From Deltaproteobacteria bacterium (GTDB taxonomy: Bacteria > Desulfobacterota > Binatia > DP-6), in NCBI GenBank assembly GCA_005879205.1, contig VBLD01000186.1, forward strand, positions 573 to 10,927: a stretch of 10,355 nucleotides of DNA, written 5' to 3'. A program made the position numbers and the translations under genes. Numbering within the stretch: position 1 is the stretch's first letter; the number at the start of each line of letters is the position of its first letter. This document shows, in pieces, positions 1-4,960 of this stretch. Below the pieces are notes generated by a model that was not told the DNA's origin, ran no database searches, and was given only the letters and a program-made list of their open reading frames with translations.

Positions 1-1
1 C

Positions 2-190
2 GGACGGCCGGCGCCCGACGATGGCGCCCGTCCGATCGGCCCGCTGCGCAGCGCGCGCGCCGCGTTCGAGGCGCGGTACATCGCCGAGGTGCTCCGCCAG
101 CAGGGGGGAAACGTGTCGCGCACGGCGCGGGCGCTCGGCCTCTCCCGCGTCATGCTCCAGAAGAAGATGAAGGACTTCGGCCTGCGCTGA
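2..190 (+). CDS. Sigma-54-dependent (NtrC-family) response regulator, C-terminal fragment
   Basis: Only the last 62 codons are present; the gene begins before the window. The fragment is a Fis-type helix-turn-helix domain: a helix reading FEARYIAEVLRQQGGNVSRT leads into the recognition-helix segment ARALGLSRVMLQKKMKDFGL just before the TGA. This arrangement (E/YI..L....GN...AA..LG.SR..L..K....GL) is the standard DNA-binding end of NtrC-class activators, which bind upstream enhancers and drive sigma-54 RNA polymerase with an AAA+ domain. That AAA+ domain and any receiver domain would lie to the left and cannot be seen. A free-standing Fis protein is less likely, because the reading frame stays open to the window edge and the linker before the helix is Pro/Ala/Arg-rich. 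The gene converges on the DoxX gene with 18 nt between stop codons; no terminator hairpin was found there. Confidence 0.85.
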   Translation, partial: GRPAPDDGARPIGPLRSARAAFEARYIAEVLRQQGGNVSRTARALGLSRVMLQKKMKDFGLR

Positions 191-208
191 GGCGTCCGGA
201 CGAGCGCT

Positions 209-598
209 TCAACTCTCGCCGCGGCCGGAATCGAGGGCCCAGATGCCGGGCCCACGTGCCGCGATGTACAGGAAGGCGAAGCAGTAGAGCACGGCGAGCT
301 CCCCCTGGTTCTGGATGGGGAGCAACGCGCGCGTGCCGTGCGCGAGCCAGTAGGCGACGGCCATCTCGCCGCTCGCGATGAACGCCGCCCAGCTCGTGGT
401 GAGCCCGATCATGACCAGCGCGCCGCACACCAGCTCGAGCCCGCCCCCGACGTAGACGACGAACGGAGGCGCGCCCGCGGGCGGCGCCCCGGGGAAGCCG
501 AACAGCTTCTGCGTGCCGTGCCAGAAGAAGAGGAAGCCGGCCACCATGCGGAGCAGGGCGTAGGTCTGGGTCTCGTATGAGCGCGTGAACGTCGGCAT
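209..598 (-). CDS. DoxX-family membrane protein
   Basis: A 129-residue integral membrane protein. Four hydrophobic helices are visible (about residues 13-29, 46-66, 67-86 and 98-115). The first carries the DoxX signature, an R..aG..F..HG..KLFGF pattern (RMVAGFLFFWHGTQKLFGF, residues 17-35), and helix 2 contains the usual GGxLEL segment (GGGLELVCG). DoxX-family proteins are small inner-membrane proteins linked to quinone- or thiosulfate-related redox functions in a few organisms; most members, including this one, have no assigned substrate. An ATG lies 24 nt further upstream (622), but the ATG at 598 is chosen because AAGGAGGT sits immediately before it and because the domain begins right after it. 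The gene ends 18 nt from the convergent regulator and is transcribed away from the methyltransferase gene. Confidence 0.9.
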   Translation of the reverse strand: MPTFTRSYETQTYALLRMVAGFLFFWHGTQKLFGFPGAPPAGAPPFVVYVGGGLELVCGALVMIGLTTSWAAFIASGEMAVAYWLAHGTRALLPIQNQGELAVLYCFAFLYIAARGPGIWALDSGRGES

Positions 599-601
599 GA
601 G

Positions 602-609
602 ACCTCCTT
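602..609 (-). promoter_or_regulatory. Strong Shine-Dalgarno of the DoxX gene
   Basis: On the minus strand this reads AAGGAGGT, a full anti-16S match, with GGAGG four nt from the ATG at 598. It decides that start over the upstream in-frame ATG at 622. Confidence 0.8.
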
Positions 610-652
610 CGCCGGGGGACATGCCGCGGACGCCGGCGCTGGCGCAAGGGGT

Positions 653-824
653 GTGGCCGGCGGGTCCCGGCGCTTGACCGGCGCCCGGGCGGCCCGTAGG
701 CGGCCCGCCGGGGTGCTCGACCGGCTCTTCCAGCTGCGCGACCGCGGGCCGCTGGCGGGAGGCGCATCCCCTGCTCTACCTGTTCGCGGCGCTCTTCGTG
801 GTGCGCTACGCCTATCTCACATGA
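653..824 (+). pseudogene. Frameshifted tail of an unidentified membrane protein
   Basis: The TGA at 822-824 closes a reading frame whose last 23 residues look genuine (WREAHPLLYLFAALFVVRYA then YLT), giving a hydrophobic C-terminal helix. That frame has only atypical Gly/Ser/Cys-rich sequence further upstream and a stop at 675-677. The neighbouring frame, open from a GTG at 653, supplies a plausible lead-in (VLDRLFQLRDRGPL, codons 713-754). The two join sensibly if one extra base, or two missing bases, is assumed near 752-756. The stop overlaps the start of the methyltransferase gene as ATGA (821-824), the usual sign of a translationally coupled upstream partner. I read this as the remains of a gene, or as a local sequencing error in a very short one. 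No family is recognised. Confidence 0.4.
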
Positions 825-1429
825 TCACGAGGATCTGCTTCGCCCTCCTCTTCGTCGGCTTCCCGCTCGTGCTCGGTGTCAAGATCCGCGCACAGCGGCG
901 GGCGCTCGGCCGGAGCCCCGTGGTGCTCGGCCGCGTCGGGCAGAACGCGGTCGAGCGTTGGTTCGAGCGGCTCTCGCCGCTCGGCCTGCTCTTCTGGCCC
1001 GCGGTGTGGCTCTGGATCGCGCTCGGCCTGGCGCCACTGCGCGCCATGCCACTCCGTGCCGTCGGCCTCGCGCTCGTCGCGACGGGTGCGGCGCTGAGCG
1101 CCGGGTCGGTCTTTCTCATGGGACGCGCATGGCGGATCGGCATCGATCCCGAGCAGCGCACGGAGCTGGCCGACCACGGGCCGTATCGATGGATCCGCCA
1201 TCCGATCTACAGCGGCTGGCTCGTGATGCTGGTCGGGCACGTGCTCGTCGTGCCGCATCGGGTGGTCGACGTCGCGGCGCTCGCCACCGCCGCCGGGGTC
1301 CTCTTCGAGGCGCTGCGCGAGGAGAGGCATATGCACCGGACGTTCGGCGAGCGCTACGCGCGGTACGCGATGCGGACCGGCCGCTTTGCACCGCGGCTCG
1401 GATCTCGGCGTCGCGGGAACGGTGCCTGA
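821..1429 (+). CDS. Isoprenylcysteine carboxyl methyltransferase-like (ICMT/PEMT) membrane methyltransferase
   Basis: A 202-residue polytopic membrane protein. Hydrophobic segments lie at about residues 4-20, 54-72, 78-100, 130-147 and 149-163. The family hallmark GPYRWIRHPIYSG (residues 120-132) is intact, followed by the C-terminal motif EERHMHRTFGERYARY (167-182); together these form the S-adenosylmethionine pocket in ICMT/PEMT-fold enzymes. Bacterial members methylate lipids, thiols or small molecules within the membrane, and the acceptor cannot be predicted here; true prenyl-protein methylation is unlikely. The ATG at 821 is chosen because it starts at the first transmembrane helix and overlaps the preceding stop as ATGA. 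A longer frame reaching back to a GTG at 653 is Arg-rich and implausible. No Shine-Dalgarno is obvious, consistent with coupling to a former upstream gene. It converges on the small exported protein, with 7 nt between stops. Confidence 0.85.
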   Translation: MITRICFALLFVGFPLVLGVKIRAQRRALGRSPVVLGRVGQNAVERWFERLSPLGLLFWPAVWLWIALGLAPLRAMPLRAVGLALVATGAALSAGSVFLMGRAWRIGIDPEQRTELADHGPYRWIRHPIYSGWLVMLVGHVLVVPHRVVDVAALATAAGVLFEALREERHMHRTFGERYARYAMRTGRFAPRLGSRRRGNGA

Positions 1430-1436
1430 CGGGAGA

Positions 1437-1781
1437 CTACCGCCCCTCGCGCACCCGCTGGAGGCAGAGCATCGCGACCTCGGCGCCGCGCGCCAGCCGG
1501 TCGGAGTCGAAGCGCGAAACGTCCCCGCGCATCTCGAGCCTGCGGGCACGATCGCGGAACTCGACGAGCTTCTCGACGCGCTCGGTCATCCGCGCCCGAG
1601 GGGACGCGGCGTCGGCGAGCTTGCCGAGCAGTGCCGCCCGGTCGGGACCGCCGAGTCCGCGGCCCGCAATGTGGTCCTCGAACTGCGCCACGACGTGCTC
1701 GCAGTCGGACACGCTCGTCGCCGCGACGGGACCGGCGACCAGAACGCAGCCCGCAGCGATGAGCATGCGGCGGATCATCAT
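1437..1781 (-). CDS. Small exported protein of unknown function
   Basis: A 114-residue protein that I do not recognise. The N-terminus is a typical Sec signal: MMIRRM, then a hydrophobic stretch LIAAGCVLVAG (residues 7-17), with a likely signal peptidase I site after VAA at about residue 21. Cys12 in AAGC could alternatively act as a weak lipobox. The mature part is helical and charged and holds only two cysteines (Cys27 and Cys106), near its two ends, which could form one disulfide in the periplasm. The ATG overlaps the stop of the upstream phasin-like gene as ATGA (1778-1781) and has no good Shine-Dalgarno, so it is probably made by translational coupling. A second in-frame ATG follows directly. 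The stop is TAG. Confidence 0.65.
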   Translation of the reverse strand: MMIRRMLIAAGCVLVAGPVAATSVSDCEHVVAQFEDHIAGRGLGGPDRAALLGKLADAASPRARMTERVEKLVEFRDRARRLEMRGDVSRFDSDRLARGAEVAMLCLQRVREGR

Positions 1782-2203
1782 GGCTGCGATTGTGCGCCTG
1801 CGGCCCCGCTCCGCGCAACCGTTTTTTCTCCGGTGAGCTTCGCCTCGAGCTCGGCGAGCCGCGCCTCCAGCCGGCGCTCGAGGCGCTCGACGTCGGACCG
1901 CGTGGCCAGGCTCAGCCGCTCGACCGCGTGCGCGGCGCGCCGCTCGACTTCGGCGAGGATCTTCTCCGCGCGCGCCTCGAACTGACGGCGGCCACGGCGG
2001 ATGCGTCGCTCGACGTCGGCCCCGAGCCGCTGCGCGCGGCGCACGAGCAGGACCAGCGCCCGCTGCTGGCCGCTGGCCAGGTACTTTCCCGCGTCCTTGC
2101 GCACGCGCGCCAGCAGCTTCGTCCCGTCTCGCTCGAGCCGGGTGAGCGCCTGGCGCAGTGGCCGGAGAGGACCGGTCTTCCGTCGGGTGGAACGTGCCGC
2201 CAT
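1778..2203 (-). CDS. Phasin-like coiled-coil protein
   Basis: A 141-residue, strongly basic, almost entirely helical protein without cysteine or signal peptide. After an Arg/Lys-rich start (MAARSTRRKTGPLRP) a long amphipathic helix runs from about residue 15 to 97. A short break (LSLATRSD, 97-104) is followed by a Leu/Arg/Glu heptad coiled coil (VERLERRLEARLAELEAKL, 105-123) and a flexible Ala/Ser tail. The pattern of a long helix, a T/SRSDVExL hinge and a short C-terminal coiled coil is seen in phasins and polyhydroxyalkanoate-granule-associated PhaI/PhaF-type proteins. I infer that fold, but no PHA synthesis gene is nearby, so a granule role is unproven. The ATG is supported by GAGG five nt upstream. 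It lies 53 nt after the CMD gene on the same strand and overlaps the exported-protein gene by ATGA. Confidence 0.65.
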   Translation of the reverse strand: MAARSTRRKTGPLRPLRQALTRLERDGTKLLARVRKDAGKYLASGQQRALVLLVRRAQRLGADVERRIRRGRRQFEARAEKILAEVERRAAHAVERLSLATRSDVERLERRLEARLAELEAKLTGEKTVARSGAAGAQSQP

Positions 2204-2256
2204 GCGGCCTCTATAGCGCGTCGGGGGCGCGGGTGCCCAGGCCCTCTTCCCGCCGC

Positions 2257-2577
2257 CTACCGGTTGCCCGAGAGGACGTCGTTCGTCCAGCTGAGAGCCG
2301 CCATCATGGAGGGAAAGCCGATCGTGGTGAGCGCCAGGCGGATCGCGTGACGGATCTCGTCGGCCGTCGCCCCGGCTTCACGGGCGCGACGGACGTGCGA
2401 GTGCACGGCTCCCTCGAGACGCGCGCCGACCGCGATGCCCACCTTCACGAGCTCCGCGTGCTTGCGATCGAGGGGCCCCTCGGCGAGGCACGCGTCGCTC
2501 AGCTGCTCGTAGGCCTGGATCACGCGGGGATGCTCGGCCGCGAAGGTCCGGTACGCCGACGGAAGCTTCTTCTCCAT
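2257..2577 (-). CDS. Carboxymuconolactone decarboxylase (CMD)/AhpD-fold protein
   Basis: A 106-residue all-helical protein of the CMD family. The characteristic core is EGAVHSHVRRAREAGATADE (residues 55-74) followed by IRHAI, with a conserved His at 61 and the A...Ga...EI pattern. It is preceded by the helix DRKHAELVKVGIAVGARL. AhpD peroxidase-type members carry Cys-x-x-Cys four and seven residues before that His; here those positions are Leu54 and Ala57, and the only cysteine (Cys30) lies elsewhere, so thiol peroxidase activity is not expected. The protein is closer to the small gamma-CMD-like branch, often of unknown substrate. No other beta-ketoadipate gene is in the window. The ATG is fixed by AGGAGG seven nt upstream. 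It is divergent from the haem-binding gene, with 60 nt between starts, and may lead a three-gene unit with the phasin-like and exported-protein genes. Confidence 0.85.
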   Translation of the reverse strand: MEKKLPSAYRTFAAEHPRVIQAYEQLSDACLAEGPLDRKHAELVKVGIAVGARLEGAVHSHVRRAREAGATADEIRHAIRLALTTIGFPSMMAALSWTNDVLSGNR

Positions 2578-2583
2578 GTCGAG

Positions 2584-2590
2584 TCCTCCT
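2584..2590 (-). promoter_or_regulatory. Strong Shine-Dalgarno of the CMD-family gene
   Basis: Minus-strand AGGAGGA, with GGAGG seven nt before the ATG at 2577. It fixes the start and rejects the much longer open frame that runs back across the divergent haem-binding gene. Confidence 0.8.
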
Positions 2591-2637
2591 CTGCGGGCAG
2601 GTTTACAATGGCCGCATGCGGGCGGAAAAGGCGGACG

Positions 2638-3081
2638 ATGAGTCGCCGGCTGCGTGCGGCCCTCGGGGCGCTCGCAGGGCTCCTGGTCGTGGTGCAGGGG
2701 TTCCGGATCGATCGCACGAACCCGCCCGTCGAGCAGGACGTGGCGGCGCCAGCGAGCGTCGAGGCGCTCCTGCGGCACGCCTGCTACAATTGCCATTCGC
2801 ACGAGACCGTATGGCCCTGGTACAGCCACGTGGCCCCGGTCTCGTGGCTGCTCGCCCACGACGTCTCGGAAGGGCGCCGCGAGCTCGACTTCTCCACCTG
2901 GACGGCGTACCCGCCGGCCAGGAAGATCCGGAAGCTCCGCAAATCGGCCGACGAGGTGGCCAAGGGCAAGATGCCGCCCTGGTACTACGCGCTCGTCCAC
3001 CCCGAGGCCCGACTCACGGCCGCGGAGCGCGCGATGCTGGACGCCTGGACGGCCGAGGCGATCGGCCGGCTCGGCCCGTGA
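2638..3081 (+). CDS. Haem-binding-domain (Haem_bd) membrane-anchored cytochrome-like protein
   Basis: A 147-residue protein with an N-terminal signal anchor (hydrophobic residues 7-22 after MSRRLR) and one periplasmic domain. The domain has a single c-type haem attachment motif, CYNCH (Cys49, Cys52, His53), embedded in CYNCHSHETVWPWYSHVAPV and followed by SWLLAHDVSEGR. This block, with the later KGKMPPWYYALVHPEARLT (110-127), is typical of the Haem_bd family. Met112 in KMPPW is a candidate second haem ligand. Members are thought to be periplasmic electron carriers or haem sensors; the partner is unknown. The start is uncertain: the ATG at 2638 places the signal anchor first, while an in-frame ATG at 2608 would add ten residues. 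Neither has a strong Shine-Dalgarno. The gene is divergent from the CMD gene and 172 nt upstream of the Cys-rich secreted protein. Confidence 0.88.
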   Translation: MSRRLRAALGALAGLLVVVQGFRIDRTNPPVEQDVAAPASVEALLRHACYNCHSHETVWPWYSHVAPVSWLLAHDVSEGRRELDFSTWTAYPPARKIRKLRKSADEVAKGKMPPWYYALVHPEARLTAAERAMLDAWTAEAIGRLGP

Positions 3082-3253
3082 CACCACCAGGCCGGCCCGC
3101 TCACGCCTTCTGACGAGCGAACGGTGGTTCGTGAATGATCGGGAACGGACCGTCACAGCCGTAGCTCCCCGAGCCGTGAACGCGTGCATTGCCGACCGGC
3201 ACGGTACCTGCTCTCCTCCCACGGTCGTTAGCCATCCAACGAGGGGGGACTCC
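3082..3253 (+). promoter_or_regulatory. Intergenic leader before the Cys-rich secreted protein
   Basis: 172 nt without a credible gene. It holds a 5-bp hairpin (CGAAC GGTG GTTCG, 3118-3131) with no following T-run, and a separated 6-bp inverted repeat (CGACCG at 3193-3198, CGGTCG at 3222-3227). A purine-rich ribosome-binding site, GAGGGGGGA, at 3241-3249 clearly serves the ATG at 3254. A promoter for that gene probably lies here, but I cannot identify -35/-10 boxes with confidence. Confidence 0.35.
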
Positions 3254-4105
3254 ATGAAAGCACTAGCCGTGAGCATCGCGGCAGCTGGCCTCCTGATGTT
3301 CGGAGCCGCCGGCGTCGGGGCGACGCCGCCCGGGCCGGGGCAGCACTTCGATTGCACCGACGGGGGCAACACGTCGTGTGCGGCAGACGATCCCGGCTGC
3401 GTATCGAACACCCGGGACCACGAAAAATGCTCGAGGACCATCGGCAGAGCCCTGGCCAAGGCCTTCTACGGGGTGATCAAGTGCCACATCACCCAGGTCG
3501 GGAAGCGCTTCAAGAGCTCGGCCAATCTCAACGGCCAGGCCCAGGCCGAGGAGAACTGCGAGGAAGGCAACGGCAACGGCCATTCGGTCAAGGAGAAGCT
3601 CGACGACGTCCTCGCCATGCTCGCCGCCTCCGGCCGCTGCGACCCCGCCCAGCTGAGCGCCGCCAGCGCCCGGGAGGCGGAGCTGTTCGGCACCGGTCCC
3701 ACGTCGCTCGATGCGCGGAACGCCCAGTTCTACTGCGACCCCGGTGATCCGATCGGCGACGACGACAGCGGCTCGGTCCCGGCCAGCCAGAACGTCCTCA
3801 TGTGCGAGAACACCGTCGCCAAGAACGTGGCCCGTCTCCACGTGTTCGCGGCCAAGTGTCACGAGAAGATGAACCACGCCTTCGCGAAGGGCCAGGATTT
3901 CGACGAGGAGACGTGCGAGGAGACCGATCCTGTCTCGCACCGCGGCGCGCTCGACAAGTACAACCAGCAGCGGGACAAGCTCGCTGCGCTCGGCATCTGC
4001 CCCTCCTGCCTGGACAGCGCGGCCATCGACTCGCTCGGCGCCGCGACACTCGCGGAGGTCGACGGCAACAACGGCGGCGTCTATCCGTGCAACCTCGGGC
4101 CGTGA
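3254..4105 (+). CDS. Secreted Cys-rich protein with two C-x17-CH repeats, unknown function
   Basis: A 283-residue exported protein with no family I can name. It has a clear signal peptide (MKALAVSIAAAGLLMFGAAG, cleavage probably after VGA at residue 23) and 14 cysteines in the mature part. Two modules of about 70-75 residues repeat. Module 1 has Cys59, Cys77-His78, Cys102-Glu and Cys129; module 2 has Cys184, Cys202-His203, Cys221-Glu and Cys249. Both give C-x17-CH, then 24 or 18 residues to CEE, then 26-27 residues to the next Cys. An N-terminal Cys cluster (34, 42, 49) and a C-terminal CPSC (249-252) flank them. The residue before each CH is Lys (KCH); CxxCH is absent, so c-type haem is not predicted. 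Disulfides or metal binding are possible. The ATG is set by GAGGGGGGA. Acidic linkers (GDDDSG) separate the modules. Confidence 0.75.
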   Translation: MKALAVSIAAAGLLMFGAAGVGATPPGPGQHFDCTDGGNTSCAADDPGCVSNTRDHEKCSRTIGRALAKAFYGVIKCHITQVGKRFKSSANLNGQAQAEENCEEGNGNGHSVKEKLDDVLAMLAASGRCDPAQLSAASAREAELFGTGPTSLDARNAQFYCDPGDPIGDDDSGSVPASQNVLMCENTVAKNVARLHVFAAKCHEKMNHAFAKGQDFDEETCEETDPVSHRGALDKYNQQRDKLAALGICPSCLDSAAIDSLGAATLAEVDGNNGGVYPCNLGP

Positions 4106-4139
4106 GGCGCCGGGGGAGCGACGTTCAGAGGAGCGACAC

Positions 4140-4256
4140 CTAGGCCGCCGCGGCACCCATGAGCGCCGAGCGGGCGATGTCCTCGTAGCGCACCCGGGCG
4201 ACGTCGAAGCCTTCGAGGCTCTCCCTGAGCTTCCGGAAGGTGACCTCGAATCCGCG
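4140..4256 (-). pseudogene. Possible severed C-terminus of the ParB-like protein
   Basis: Directly after the TAG that ends the ParB-like gene (4257-4259), the same frame stays open for 38 codons before a second TAG (4140-4142). It reads RGFEVTFRKLRESLEGFDVA followed by RVRYEDIARSALMGAAAA. This is helical and charged, with balanced composition, and looks like natural protein rather than random GC-rich sequence. It would continue the preceding helix VAKLK smoothly. A single change, for example GAG to TAG, would explain the break. It has no start codon or ribosome-binding site of its own near its beginning. Confidence 0.45.
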
Positions 4257-4946
4257 CTACTTGAGCTTGGCGACCACGCCGGCCAGCAGCGCGTCGACCT
4301 CACGCACGCTCGCGGCCCGCTCCTGACGTTCCTCGAAGGCGTTCGGGAGCGTGCCCTTGAGGAACCCGTCCACCCGGCGGAGGATCGGCGCGAAGGCGCC
4401 GCCGGCAAAGCGCCCGTTCGTCTCGTAGAGGAGTCCGAGCGTGATGAAGTGCGGCGACTCGAACTGGAACGCGTAGTCCTCCTCGGAGGCCTTCGGCTGC
4501 TCCTCGAGGAGGCCGCGGTACATGCGGATCACCTCGAGCGACTTCTCCTTCAGGTTGTGGGTCTTCTCCGTGTTGAGGGCCAGGATCTGGAACGCCACGT
4601 CACGCTCCGCGACGAGGATCGCCGGGACGTATCGCGCCTTCAGCTTGCCGAGCACGGCGCGCCGGTGGTTGCCGTTCGGCGTCCAGTACAGTCCGGGCGA
4701 CGGCGACACCGCGACGATCGGGTCGACGAAGCGGCCGACCTTCTTGACCGCCTCGGTGAGGCGCTTCACGTGCGCGGGCGAGAGGTCGCGCTGGTAGGGT
4801 GTGGCGTCCACCTTGTCGAGCGGGAGGAGGCAGAAGAGCTGCCAGTGCTCGCCCACCGGGTCCTGGTAGACCGCGAGCACCTGGCCGCCGTCACGCTCCA
4901 CCTGCTCGGCGAGTGCGGTTGCCTGCTTCGATGGCTCCTTGCTCAT
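4257..4946 (-). CDS. ParB N-terminal-domain protein (ParB/Srx fold), probably not a partition protein
   Basis: A 229-residue protein. Residues 37-145 match the ParB/Srx fold: QLFCLLPLDKVDATPYQRDL gives the opening strand, then helix SPAHVKRLTEAVKKVGRF and strand DPIVAVSPSPGLYWTPN. The loop NGNHRRAVLGKL (91-102) follows, then VPAILV, and NTEKTHNLKEKS (125-136) takes the place of the ENxxR box. The G-x-H/R-RR loop is kept, but canonical GERR and ENLQR CTPase boxes are not, and no helix-turn-helix domain follows. A chromosome-segregation ParB role is therefore unlikely; stand-alone ParB-N proteins have varied nucleotide-dependent or regulatory roles. The ATG at 4946 is chosen for its GGGGGT ribosome-binding site, 14 nt after the CoA-transferase stop. 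The C-terminus is suspicious: the TAG interrupts a frame that continues for 38 plausible codons, so the full protein may have been 268 residues. Confidence 0.75.
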   Translation of the reverse strand: MSKEPSKQATALAEQVERDGGQVLAVYQDPVGEHWQLFCLLPLDKVDATPYQRDLSPAHVKRLTEAVKKVGRFVDPIVAVSPSPGLYWTPNGNHRRAVLGKLKARYVPAILVAERDVAFQILALNTEKTHNLKEKSLEVIRMYRGLLEEQPKASEEDYAFQFESPHFITLGLLYETNGRFAGGAFAPILRRVDGFLKGTLPNAFEERQERAASVREVDALLAGVVAKLK

Positions 4947-4960
4947 GCGCGGACCCCCGA

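Noticed and set aside
643..658. A sigma-54-like -24/-12 element upstream of the DoxX gene on the minus strand (GGCCAC...TTGC)
   Set aside because: The GG-to-GC spacing is 11 nt rather than the required 10, and the -24 box is imperfect.
2257..2577. AhpD alkylhydroperoxidase
   Set aside because: Both positions of the CxxC redox pair are replaced (Leu54 and Ala57), so only the shared fold is supported.
2605..2610. TACAAT as a -10 box for the haem-binding gene
   Set aside because: It resembles TATAAT, but no -35 element is seen 16-18 nt upstream, and it overlaps a possible alternative start codon.
3118..3131. Rho-independent terminator after the haem-binding gene
   Set aside because: The stem is only five base pairs (CGAAC/GTTCG) and no T-run follows.
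4140..4259. Genome-wide reassignment of the amber codon
   Set aside because: TAG also ends the GT20, CMD-family and small exported-protein genes at natural positions with no sensible continuation, so TAG is an ordinary stop here.
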